Assembly (NCBI GenBank): GCA_034008185.1
Contig: CM067095.1
Span: 3,394,610-3,458,609, forward strand
Source: Gorsachius magnificus
Lineage: Eukaryota; Chordata; Aves; Pelecaniformes; Ardeidae
Direction of reading: 5' to 3'
Length of the DNA stretch: 64,000 nt
Shown here in pieces: positions 47,641 through 58,200 of the stretch. Positions within the stretch are counted from its first letter, which is position 1. Every line of letters begins with the position of its first letter. The position numbers and the translations under genes are program-made. The notes below the pieces were generated by a model. That model had not been told where the DNA came from, ran no database searches, and saw only the letters and a program-made list of their open reading frames with translations.

Positions 47641-50002
47641 CTACACAAAGATGAGAGCCGGTGGGGGGCAGACACAACCCTCCTGCAGCCCCTCCTGCAC
47701 CCACGAGCCCTGGCACCCCGCCACGGAGGCAGCCACCCAAAACGTCCTGGAAGGGAAAGCCGGTGAGAGCTAGGGTGCACCGTGAATAATAATTATATAC
47801 AGTTATATATAATCATATATATATAAAAAACATATATTGGCAGTTGGACTAGATGATCATTGTAGGTTCCTTCCAATCGAAATATTCTGCTCTATATATT
47901 TATTTTTATATTATATAGTATCGATTTATTGTATGCATTACTGATTTATCTTACAATATTATAATATAATCCTATCATACTATGGCTTATTATCTTACAA
48001 TATTGTGGCATAATATTTGTTTTATATATAAATATGTTTATAATTAAGGATATCAAAGGAAGATGCTGTAGGGGCACGGAGAGATGCTTCTCCATTGGGT
48101 GAGGGACATCTGCCTCCCCCCCCCCCCCCAAATTACCCCCACCTGGCTCCTTGCAGCCCATGTCCGGTGCAATGGGGCCGGCGGTGGGGCGCGTCCCCCC
48201 GGCACTCAACACACACCCTTGTCCCGGTGGGCGGCGGCTCCAGGCCTGCCCGCGACAGGGGGGCCCTACGTGCGTCAGGCGGAAGTAGCTGCAGTAGCTG
48301 GGGAGGGGGAAAAATAGGGGGGAAGGGGAGGGGGGGAGGGGGAAAGGGGGACCATGGTTTTGGGGGGTGGGAAGAGCAATGGCTCTAGGAGGGGTGCAAA
48401 GGACCTTTTTGAGGGGGGTACAAGGGGTCCATGGCTCTGGGGGGGTGCAAAGGGGCCTGTTTGGGGGGGGGGGGGCGAGGCCTGGGGGGGAAAGGGGGAC
48501 CCCCAGCCCCACACCTACCCATGACTTTGTATGGGTGTGCAGAGGGCCCCCAGCCCCACACCTACCCGGACGGCTCCTCTGGCAGCAGCAGCCCAGCTCT
48601 TTGCCAGGGATCCCTGAAGTCCCGGCTGAAGGAGTCAGGTAATATCTTGGCCACCTCTGGCAGAAGAGCATCCAGAGGACACACAAGGACGGTTAAAGAT
48701 GCCCCGTGACAGGCAGCGGGGACAGCAGCACCAGAGGACGGTGACGCCCGAGGGAGGTGGGCATCCCCGCGGGACCCACGTTACCTTTGGCCATCCCACA
48801 GGTCGGGTGCTCGCCGAGGCAGCCACGGCGCTGCTTGAGGTCAGGACAGGGCTCCCCTCCATGCCGGGGCGGGACGGTGACCTGGCGGCTGCGGGCCTTG
48901 CTGCCCACCCCGCACGGGGAGCTACACCCGCTCCACGGCCCCCAGGGCCCCACCGCGCAGCCCACTGCTGCCAGTGGGCCAGGGGAGCGGGGGGATGGAG
49001 GAGGGAAGAGAGCTTCAGTGGCATGGAAGGTGGAAGGAGGAGAGCGGGGGAGATGGAGCAGCTGGGAGGAGGGGAGAGGGGAGGTGGGAGAAGGGGCCGG
49101 GGGACCCCGTCGGTCCCTCTCCCCTCACCCCCAGGCAGAAGCTGCCCCGCCAGCCGCCGGCGCAGTGACATTGTGCGCAGTGGCATTGTGCACCGCTTCC
49201 GCAGGCCTTTATCCCCGCTGCCGCGGCTCTGCATCGCGCTGAGCTGGGACCCCGCTAATATCCCGGAGATTAGGAAGGGCTGACTGCTGCAATTGTCCAG
49301 GGGGCCACGGCTGGCGCCTGCCTGCGTTTGGGTCCCCAGGGTGGGCTGGCTCTGCACCCCCCAAGGCCACATTCCCCATTTGTCACCCCCAGCGCCACCC
49401 CTGGCCCTGGTTCCCGCGTCCCCGTGCAAAGGAACCCCCGCAGCAGTGGCAGGGGCGATGCTGGGGTTTATCCCACCCATGTCCCACGCTGATGGCTCCG
49501 AGGCTTGCGACGACAGCGCTACCGACAATCCCGTTACGCTCCGCCGCCGACCAGAGGCCACCCCTGCGGGCTCTCTTACTGCACAGGGAGCAGCCAGACG
49601 CTCAGCATGGAAAAAAGCAGAAAATCGGGATATGGCTCCAAATCCAGCCCAGCTGGCATCCCCAGATGCATCCTGTTACCACTCAAAGTATGGGGCTAAC
49701 GGATAACAACAAACACTTGCCACCAAAAGCAGCAACCCCGAGCTGGTGTCCCCAGCAGGGGATCCCGCCGGTGCCACCCCATCCCAACGCTCACCGGCGC
49801 GGCGGCAGGCGGCACGGTAGTCCTGGCAGCAGTCGCCCGTCCTCTCGCAGTACGAGTCGCAGTAGCAGCGAGCCCGGCGGGCACCCGAGGCCCAGCAAGT
49901 GTTGTTCCTGCCCAGGCAGCACTGGTGCCAGCAACTGCCCGTGGCACCCACCAGGTAGCCAGTAGCCAGCAGCCAGCCCCCGCAGAGCAGCAGGCCCCAC
50001 AT
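47641..50002 (-). CDS. SBSPON-like: Secreted somatomedin-B / thrombospondin-1 protein (SBSPON-like), 5 exons
   Basis: Predicted secreted matrix protein of about 246 residues. Exons: 49795-50002, 48785-48964, 48566-48656, 48143-48297, 47641-47746, all with AG/GT borders. Exon 1 has a signal peptide (MWGLLLCGGWLLATGY) and a Cys-rich somatomedin-B domain with CCLG, CYCD.YC and GDCCQDY. Exon 2 is a TSP1 repeat (VGPWGPWSGCSSPCGVG). Exons 3-5 match the C-terminal region of human SBSPON: YCSYFRL, VCVEC, then GCQGSW...CVCPPPALIFV before the stop (human CQGTW...CSCPAVHSFIFI). Exon 4 is 155 bases; 156 is needed, and a missing G in the GGG run at 48216-48218 restores VCVEC and the phase into exon 5. SBSPON proper is on another human chromosome, so this looks like a paralogue. 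Confidence 0.85.
47787..48060. repeat. AT-rich island in SBSPON-like intron 4
   Basis: About 270 bases of A+T-rich DNA (ATATATAT, TTATATTATATAG, ACAATATTATAATATAAT) inside a GC-rich locus, interrupted by a CR1 end. No coding content. Confidence 0.85.
47838..47895 (+). mobile_element. CR1 3' end in sense orientation
   Basis: GTTGGACTAGATGATCATTG then GGTTCCTTCCAATCG and AATATTCTG: the last 55 bases or so of a CR1 read on the plus strand, within the AT-rich island. Confidence 0.75.
48301..48500 (+). repeat. G-run tract with G-quadruplex potential
   Basis: Many runs of 4-10 G spaced by a few bases (for example GGGGGAAAAATAGGGGGG, GGAGGGGGAAAGGGGG and a G10 near 48466-48475). It lies in intron 3 of the SBSPON-like gene, so the pre-mRNA is C-rich and feeds the exon 4 polypyrimidine tract. 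Confidence 0.8.
48785..48964 (-). CDS. SBSPON-like: SBSPON-like exon 2: thrombospondin type-1 repeat
   Basis: W-x-x-W-x-x-C core (WGPWSGCSSPCGVG), the SKARSRQVTVPPRHGG strand with Arg residues for the Trp/Arg ladder, and CPDLKQRRGC, giving six cysteines as in TSP1 group 1. Phases match exons 1 and 3. Confidence 0.9.
49795..50002 (-). CDS. SBSPON-like: SBSPON-like exon 1: signal peptide and somatomedin-B domain
   Basis: The ATG at 50000-50002 is followed by 20 or so hydrophobic residues, then CWHQCCLGRNNTCWA, RCYCDSYC and GDCCQDYRAAC. The eight-cysteine spacing is that of a somatomedin-B fold. Donor GCCG|GTGAGC. An upstream in-frame ATG (50147) would add a Ser/Arg-rich stretch before the signal peptide, so the downstream start is preferred. 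Confidence 0.88.
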
Positions 50003-51644
50003 GGTGCCAGGTCCCCAAAAACCTCCGAGTGACGGCGTTCCCCCCCGCTCCGCTGTGGGACAGCTTCTGGGCGAGCAGCGAGAGCTGGAGCCCTGCCCGC
50101 GCCGCCCCTGGCTGGGCGGGGGGACAAAGCCTGTTCCCTTCTGCTCCACCGCCCCTGGCTGGCCCGGCTCTTCCCTCTACAGCCAGGGCGAGGAATTAAT
50201 AAAATTATCTGGGATGGTTAATAAAACGCTGCGTGTGGGACAATGTGACCCCGGAGCTGCCTGGGAGCAGCTGGGAAGGGGCACTGCTGGGTTGAAGCTG
50301 TTGCTCCCCTGGGAGCGCCGGCTCCACCTCGGAGGGCAGCGGGACTGGGGCGCAATGGGGGACACCATCCCCAATCCCCGCCTGCCCCGCAGGAGCCGCT
50401 TGCTGCCCCCTCAGCACTGCCCGGACACCAACGCAGCTGCTAAAGCCAGACTGATTTATTCAAATTGCGAATGTAAAACAGAATAAAAAAAAAAAAAACA
50501 AACTAACAACAACCCAAAAACCCCAACCCTCACTGGCGTCAGAGCAGGAAGCCGCAGGTAAACTGTGCCCGGGCTTTCCTCCTCCTCCTCCTTCGCCCTT
50601 CCGTGTTAAGGCTGCTTTTGTCACTGGTGATAGGAGGGAGGAGGGACGGGGTGAGCCCCCGCTCCCGCAACCCCCCCGGCTCCTTCATGGGAAGTTTGGC
50701 ACAAATCCGGCAGGGCTGAGCCCAGCGCAGGGCAGGGCAAGGCTCTGGCCCCACTACCACAGTTGTGAGTGGGTCAGCGTGAAGCTCTGAAAGCTATGGG
50801 ATTACCTAGAGGGCCACAGCAGGGTAAGGGCAGATGGGGGGGAATGTGGCAGAAGAAGGGGTTTGCACCCCTGGCTGAGGGGCCAAGTCTGCGGCGCAGG
50901 GGCTGCACCCCCCACCCTGGCTGGCGCACGCGTCCTGACTGTAAACGGCAAGTGATGGGGGAAGCCGGCTCGCCCCAATCCTGGCCCCGCAGCGAGGAGA
51001 ACTAAAGGCCTGGCTGTATGTGCAATTTTGGGCAGCGCCTGTTCAACAGCCCAGGGCTGAGAGGGACCCAGGGGCTGGGATGCTCCACCCTGGGGGGCTC
51101 CAGGGGGGGGGGACGCTGTGACACCCAGTGCATTGCCCCCAGCCAGCAGTGTCAGCCCCAAGAGCCTCCACCAGTGGCGATGCCTGGTGCACAGCTTGAC
51201 CATTGCACCCACATGGGTCCAGGGGGCTCTCATCACCCCCAGAAAAGTGCTGGCCCCCGGGCAGCTGGCAGCTCCTGGCTGCTGGAGGCCCCAGGGGCAC
51301 AGGGCCACCATCCCGGGGGGACACCTCACCCTGGATAAACTCGCAGGAGATGCAGGACCAGGGGGAAGTGGTACCAGGGGACTGGGGCGGGCATAACCGG
51401 GATGCTGGGGGTGTGGATGCTGGGATGCTGCTCCCTCCCTGCTCCCTTCAGCACACAACTTATAATTTAACCTGCTCCAGAGCCTGCTCCTAAACATAAA
51501 GGTGGCCGGGTTTGGGGGGAGGGCGTGCGCGTGGGGCAGCCTTGGCCCCGGGCAGTGCCGGCGGGCAGCTCCGGGCTTGGTCACGGCTCTCCAGCTGCAG
51601 CCCCGTGGGGCGAGGGAGGCGGGGGCCACCCCGGCCCGCCCCCC
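50003..51644. other. SBSPON-like 5' flank and SLC25A1 3' flank
   Basis: No gene seen. A minus-strand AATAAA (TTTATT at 50455-50460) lies about 1.2 kb past the SLC25A1 stop and could end its transcript. An A-run follows on the plus strand (about 50485-50498). The ORF at 50802-51629 (minus) lies in the possible 3'UTR and has no domain. Confidence 0.45.
50455..50460 (-). terminator. SLC25A1: Candidate poly(A) signal AATAAA for SLC25A1
   Basis: Nearest canonical minus-strand hexamer noticed downstream of the SLC25A1 stop. The resulting 3'UTR of about 1.2 kb is long but acceptable. Confidence 0.3.
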
Positions 51645-54600
51645 TCAGTCCGTTTTCCACACCTTGTTGAGGAACTTGACCACCTCGTCGTAGATGACAA
51701 AGACGATGGCCACATCGAGGCAGACGCGACCCAGGCGAGGCACTGTGCCCTTGTAAAACCTGCCGGGGACAGAGGGGGTGTCATGGGGCTGGGCTGCACC
51801 CACAGCCCCCTCCCCATCCATCCTCCCCCCTCCAGACGCCCCCCATGCCCCCCACCGGGGCTGACCCCACTGCCACCCCTCGCCCGCCCCTGCCGCAGGG
51901 CTTACGCCAGGGGCCCTTCGTGTTTCATGATCTGGTAGGCGCAGTCCCAGGTGCTCTTGTACTTGTGTGCTTCCAGCCCCTGTGGGATGGGAAAAGCAGG
52001 GTCAGATCAGAGGACGGAGCCAGGGGTGCATCCGGGCGGGGGAATTTCAGGGTGGGGTGCGCTAGGAGGAACCGATCCCCCTTTGCTGCTGCAGGCCACC
52101 GAATGCAGCAGGGATGTCCCCACCTCCGTGCAAACACTTCCCAGCACCGCCACAGCCCAGCTGCGAGGGGGCAGCGTCCCCAGGCATCTCCCAAACTTTG
52201 CCAGCATCAGGCGCCTGCCCCAGGGGGCTGCACAAAACAGCTCCCCAACAGCAGGCGACCCCAGCCCGCCGCAGGCAGAGCGCTCCCGCACCGGGCCCCA
52301 GTGCCGTACCTGCATCCTGGTCTTCACCACATCCAAGGGGGTGTTGCCGAAGACGCTCGCAGCTCCGGCAAGGGCTCCAAAAATCCCCGTGACGAAGGGG
52401 TTGATGACCTTGTTGGGATTGTCCCCTGGAAAGGAGGAGAGGGTGAGGGCAGAGTGGTGGTGGGGGACGAAGCACGACATCGCCAAGGGAGCTCGCTGGG
52501 GAGGTCCCAGGTCTGGCTGCTCGTGGTCAGGGCTGGTGCTGTGCTGAGTGGGGGGCCCAGGGCATTTGGAGGGGACTGCCCAGTGGCACCAGCCCCATGA
52601 GCCCATGCAGCACTGGGGAGCGCAGGGTGGGAGTGGAGGTGATGCTCTAGCACTGGGACGCTTTGACCCCACAAGCTGGGACCCCCTTGCCCTGGCTTTC
52701 ACCTTCCTCCGTCACAAGAGGCTGAGCCATGCGAAGCGGAGGATCCACTGGTGGAAAGCCCAAACCTGGCTCCCAAAGATGGGCTCAGGGAGCCAGCGGC
52801 ACAGCTGGGGTGCCCTGGGGGCATAGGGGCAACGTACCTTTGTACCAGTTCTTGAGGGAGGTCATGACAAAGAAGCGGATGGCCTGGTTGGATCCTTGCT
52901 TGAGGACGGTGGCGGTCAAGCCCTGGTAGGTCCCCTTTAGTCCTGCAGCAAGGGAGGGCATTGGAGGGGAGAACCAACAAAAAACCTCCTGGTCCCAGCC
53001 TGCACCTGTACCCCACCTCCCACCCCTTCCCCCCAGCACAGGGGCACCGGAGGGAGACAGGACATCGCCTCCCTGGGACTCACCCTGCTCCCGAACGATC
53101 TCCCGGACGCCGTGGAAGAAGCCCCGGTATTTGGGCTTGGGGGAGCACTGGTCATGGATAAACTTCACCTGCGGGGAGATGATGTGCTCGTCCTAGCCGA
53201 GGCGAGGGGGGAGGCGACGGCTCCGAAGGGCTGCCGGCCACGTCTTGCCTTGCTTTGGGGACAGTTCCGAGACCGGAGCCAACCCATGTGGCCAGGCAAT
53301 GCCAGGGGAGGTCACGGCAGCAGCCTGCGCCCATGGCCAGTGGTGCCTTTTGCAGAGGAAAACCCGGGAAACTGCCTCTGCGAGTGACCACATGGGTTTT
53401 ACAGCCCTAAACGGGTGCCAGGGTGGTGGGGGGCTCCTCCCTGGAGCGGGGAAGGGGCCACAGCCGCAGGGCCTGACCTCTCCGTGGGGCTTCCCAGCAT
53501 CTGCTCCTCCCATATGACACCAGCCCCAGCAAACCCAGGCAGCCCTCGTCTCCCCAGAGACCTGCCCCCCAAAAGCCAGGCATCCCCGGCTCCCGCCCTC
53601 TCCTGACCCAGCCCAGGGAGGGGTGTCAGGGCAGGGGGACGGGGGCAGCTGCCTCCCACCTTTATGGTCTCCATGGGGCAGACCACCACCACAGCCTCGG
53701 CCACGCCGGCACCCAGACCGCAGATGAGGCCCCGTGTGCTGTCCAGCCGCCCCTGCTCGTCTCTCATCTGGTTGCTGAGGAACTCGAACATCCCAAACCT
53801 GCGGAGGAGCCGCCATGCCAACCCCTGGGCACCTGTCCGGGGGGCTGCACCCCCCTGTGGGTCTGCCCCCAGCAACAACCCCACAAGAGGGCCCTCCCAG
53901 GCTGGAAAAGCACCCGGCTTTGGCAAAGTGCTGCTGTGGACGTGGAGGCCAAACCCACCCCCCACCATATACTGCCACCTGGGGTCCCCTCCGCTCCCCC
54001 CGTGCCATGGGGGACACCTACCTGACAGCAGCCTTGGGGATGGAGCCGTACACCAGCGAGCTGAGCCCCCGGTACAGCCCCCGGACGCCATGGTCACGGA
54101 CAGTCTGCTTCACGCAGTCCCCTGCGGCAGAGCACAGCGGCGCTGCCGTCACCCGCCCTGCCGGGGGGTCACCGCGCCGCCCCCACCACCCGCCCCCCCA
54201 AACCCCACTCTCCACTCCCAGCTCCAGCCAGGCTCCTGGGAGCCCCTGCACCCCACCGGCGGGTTGGGGCAGGGCTCACCGATGCCCTTGTAGCGGGGAG
54301 GGTTCGCCTTCTCATCCAGTTGCAGCTGCGTCTTCACGTACTCGGTGGGGAATGTGATGCAGATCTCAATCCCTCCGGCCAGGCCACCTGGGGGGGAGAG
54401 GAGGGGACGCTGGGGCTGGGAGCAGCTCCGGGCCTGTCCCCCGCTCCATGGGTGCTGCTGGCTCCATGACAGCCGAGACCAAGACCTCTGGCAGCCTGGT
54501 CTGGGCTGGGATGTGGTGTCCCTGTCCTTGCCAAACCCCTGGGGACTTCACACGGTAGCAGGGCCCCACGCCAACCTGGCACCCTGCACAGGCATCACCA

Positions 54601-54840
54601 GCGGGTGAGGGGATCGGCCAAAGGGGTGGGAAAACTGGGCAAAACACCACGCCCACATCTGCTGATTCAGCATCTTTTCCCCTTCAAAGGCTCCTCTCCC
54701 CTTCCGGAGCCCCGCACCCCACAGGTGAGCCACCAGCACAGGGATTTATAAACCCGAGAGAGCCCAAAGGCACTGCATGAGGCCCAGCACCACTCACCGC
54801 GCTGGCGGGAGCCCATCTGCAGACCCGGCTGTGCCAGCAT
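51645..54840 (-). CDS. SLC25A1: Mitochondrial citrate/tricarboxylate carrier
   Basis: Inner-membrane antiporter exchanging mitochondrial citrate for cytosolic malate; it supplies acetyl-CoA for lipid synthesis. Exons 2-9: 54280-54387, 54022-54121, 53660-53798, 53084-53168, 52838-52942, 52310-52425, 51906-51979, 51645-51759. All phases agree with no break, giving about 280 residues nearly identical to vertebrate SLC25A1. The three mitochondrial-carrier signatures are present: PTEYVKT, PMETIKV and PLDVVKTR, one per repeat, with six membrane helices expected. The C-terminus is [12 protein letters not shown]. Exon 1 is uncertain: the usual presequence ending HPGKAILAG was not found. A 43-base exon at 54798-54840 (ATG, donor GCG|GTGAGT, phase 1) would splice in frame, as would one at 55101-55143. 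The start given is the nearer candidate. Confidence 0.95.
54798..54840 (-). CDS. SLC25A1: Candidate alternative first exon of SLC25A1
   Basis: ATG at 54838-54840, 14 codons ([14 protein letters not shown]) plus one base, consensus donor, in phase with exon 2. It lacks the conserved HPGKAILAG stretch that forms the start of helix 1. A TATA-like TTTATAAA lies downstream on this strand rather than upstream, so promoter support is weak. Confidence 0.35.
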
Positions 54841-55100
54841 GGAAGCACAATTATCATCAAGCCCGTCTGGCCGCCCCGGGCTCCCGCAGCGGCAGCTGCT
54901 GGGCACTGATTACACCGGCTGAAGCCTTTCACACCGCGGCTCGGGGACACGCCGGCACCCTGGGAGCGAGCGATGCCGGCTGTTGGTGGTGGGGCTCCCC
55001 TCAGCTCGCTTGAAGCGCCTGCAGCCGGCCTGGCCACGAGCTGCCCCGGGGAGCAGAGCCGACCCCGGCTGGGCAGGAGGTCCCCGGGCGCTGGGCTCAC

Positions 55101-55143
55101 CCCAGCTGGCCGGCCACCGGCCACGCCGCGCGTTCCCTTGCAT
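55101..55143 (-). CDS. SLC25A1: Second candidate first exon of SLC25A1
   Basis: ATG at 55141-55143 and 14 codons (MQGNARRGRWPASW) plus one base, donor TGGG|GTGAGC, in phase with exon 2, in a CpG-rich stretch (about 54930-55260). The Arg-rich start could act as a mitochondrial presequence, but again no match to the usual exon 1. Confidence 0.3.
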
Positions 55144-55259
55144 CAAAGCGCAGCCGGGTCCTGCCGAGCAGCGGGAGCTCTTTGTGCCGGTGCAAGAAGG
55201 AAGCGTGGGGCTAAGCTGGGGGCAAAGCCCCTGACCGGCAGCCCCTCCCCGGGACGGGG

Positions 55260-58200
55260 TGCTGCACCGTGCAACGCTGGGGATCCCCGGGATGCTGCTG
55301 CTGGGGCTGGGCACCCACCGGGGCAGCGCCCAAGGGCCTCCTGGCTCTTTGCCTGGGGGGAGCAACTCATGCCCAAGCCTGCAGGACACAGCCCAGCTCC
55401 CAGCCAAGGACAGGTCTCCCATCCCGCCTCCACTGGCCCCTCCAGCCCGGCCAGGTCCTCAGCGTGACTCAGCATCGCTGTGGCTCCCAGCACAGCCACC
55501 CCTGGCACACAGCCTTGCCAGCACGGCCCATCGGGAAGGGCCAGAGCAGGGGCTGGGTGCAGGGGTGGGTTACCCTGCTCTGCAGCCAAGCGCAGGCCTG
55601 GTGCAACGCAGCAGAGCACCCTCCAAAGTACCCCAAGAGGTTTTTTTTTCCCGCATGCACAAGAAGCAGCAGCCTGTGCTCATCCTCCCCAAGGTAGCCA
55701 AGAAGCCGTGCCAGGGCTCAGCACAGCCCGGGACAACAGGAAAGCCCAACCCCACGCTCCAAGAGTATTCCTTCTCCTCCTGCAGGCACGGCAGAGATGG
55801 GGATACCACAGCACTGAGTGCCAGTCCCCCATCCCCAGGCAGGACCCGCCAGCCCAGCCTGGCAGCATCCCGGCCTTGTGGGGTGCTGGGGATGGGGCAC
55901 GAAGCCAGCCTGGCTCTGCCGCAGCACACAAAGGCTCCTTGTTTCCCCCTGCATTCCCAGGAGGGGCTGGAGCTACTCAGCCCCGGCCAGGCGGGCGCCT
56001 CCCAGGAGGTAGCCATGGGTGACCCCCCCCTTTCCCCGGCCCGAGGAAGCTGCTGGCAGCCACGGCAAGGCTGGCCCACGCCACCGCAGCCAGCCCAGGG
56101 CACCGCGGGAGGACAGCCATCATCCCAAGGGTCCCCAGAGCTCTCCTGCTGCTCCTCAACCCTCTCCCGTCCTTGGCACGTCCGTCACAGGTGGCAGACG
56201 CTGCTGGTCCCATGGCACAGGGCTGGCCAAGCACCGTAATTTCTGCTGCAAAGCCAAACAGCTCCTGCGGGAGCAGCTGGAGGGTCCCGGGAGAGCAGTG
56301 TGATGAGGAGCAGCGTCCTTCAGCTGGGTGTAATGGCCCCCAAAAAGCCCAGCACCAGCTGGCACCTCTGTGCCACCAGCCCTACGGCCACCGCAGCCAC
56401 ACAAACACCTCAGTGCTGCCAAGGCCACTTCCCTCCCACCTCCTGTGCTGCAATCCCGGACCTGGACATTTTAAGAGCCATAAATGTTCCCACTCAGTTC
56501 CCCAGCAGCAGCTGCTGCCCCAGCAGCTCCTGGAGCCGGGCAGCAGAGAAACACCCGGGACAAGGACCAGTCCGGGGGCAGCCGCACCAAACGGCACGGG
56601 GAGGGATGCCGCACCTCCCAAAACCTGCCCACAGCCTCAGCAGCCACCAGGATTAAAGATGTTTGCCCATGTGTGGGAGGCGGGGAGGCTCTGCTTGGCA
56701 TCCTGCAGGCAAAGCTGCATCCACAGGCATCCTGGAACCTGTGAAGTGTGCCCCGGCAAAGGGACAGCATGCCCCTCCCAGGAACCTGCAGCCTCTGGGG
56801 CCACCCCAGCTGAGGAAGACTCCCCGCAGCAAACCGGGGCTGGATGCAAAAGGTGTCCCCATCCCAGAGCCACCGCGAGAGCGGCAGCCTCCCTGGCACA
56901 CGGCAGCACACACATCGCCCCGGCTGCGGCAAGGGCCACCCCTGGGCTTGCAGGGTGGCAGGGGTACGACTGGGCACCGGTGCCCTGATCACCTCTGTCG
57001 CTGCGCAATGGGGACAGATGAGGGCTGGGGAGCCAGCCCGAAGGCTGCCCTGCCCTGGCGCAGCTCCGAGACTCCTCGGGCGGCTGCACGCACACGAATC
57101 GCAGGGCAGGGGAAACAGGGGAACAGATGGGGAACAGACGTCCAGGGAAATGCACCCAGAGGAGGATCTTCTCCCTCACCCTGCCAGGGGATGTGGGCCG
57201 CCAGGCCCCCTCCCTGCCCCCCGGCATTGCTCTGGCCCCAAATCCCATGGGAAGGGGCACCCAGCAGGGAATCCAGATGCACTCTGTGACTTGGAGCAGT
57301 TTTTTCCTGTTTTCCTCTGCCTGCAGAGACAGGGCGGGATAAACTGCCCACCTGCAGCCCCCTCTCCCCCTCCCTGGAAGCAAGACCCGCCGGAGTTCCC
57401 GCTCTGCTGTTGAGCATCCTCTCCCCATGCCGTTTTATTCCAGCAGAAATCTTAATTCTATGCAAATCAATCGCCCCATTGCCCATGAGCAGCAGCTCCT
57501 TCCAACCCCCTCTCCCTCGCCAGGGCTTTGCAACCTGTTTACCCGGACTTTAACCAGCAGCTTCAGCTCTTGCAACATCGCGGAGTCAGCAGGAACAGCC
57601 AGCAGCGAGCGCTGAGGAGGTGAAAGACCAAGCAGGGCAGCCCGGACGCCCAGCCAAGGCTCTCGGCTATCAGCGGGATGCAGCGGAGCCAGAGGAGAGA
57701 GGATGTCCTTCAGGGAAGGTCACTCTGCCCGGCCCCAGGGAAGGTGCTGCCGGCGGGGGATCCCGCTCCTGGCACTGGGAATGGCTCCCTGCCTGCAGCG
57801 AGCCTGCGAGCGCCCCGGCTGCCAGCAATCCCTGCAGGCCCAGCGAGGGAGAGAAGGAAAAATAACTGTTTGGCAGCCACTTGGCATGGTTTTCCCAGAA
57901 AAAGCTTAGCTCTCCTTTTTTGGAGGGGCCAGCAGTTTTTTGAGGACACGGCCGCAGCCCTTGGGCACAGCTGGGGAGAGCTGGCAGGAAAGGGGAAGAG
58001 GGTTTTTGGGGACAGCGGGAGGGCGCTGCCCCTGTGACGGTCACGCAGCGCGTGATGGCATCGGCGCACGCAGGTTCAGCTAATGACCTCAAACCCTATT
58101 AGTGAGCGGCTTCTGGGGCACCACCAGCCACCCTGTGGCCAGCCCATCCCGGGGACCCCAGCTCCGGCACCCAGGACAGGGTGGGTGCCGAGGGCAGGAG

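Noticed and set aside
55259..56239. 326-codon plus-strand frame in the right flank
   Set aside because: Low-complexity Pro/Ser/Gly composition, no family resemblance, no splice or promoter support.
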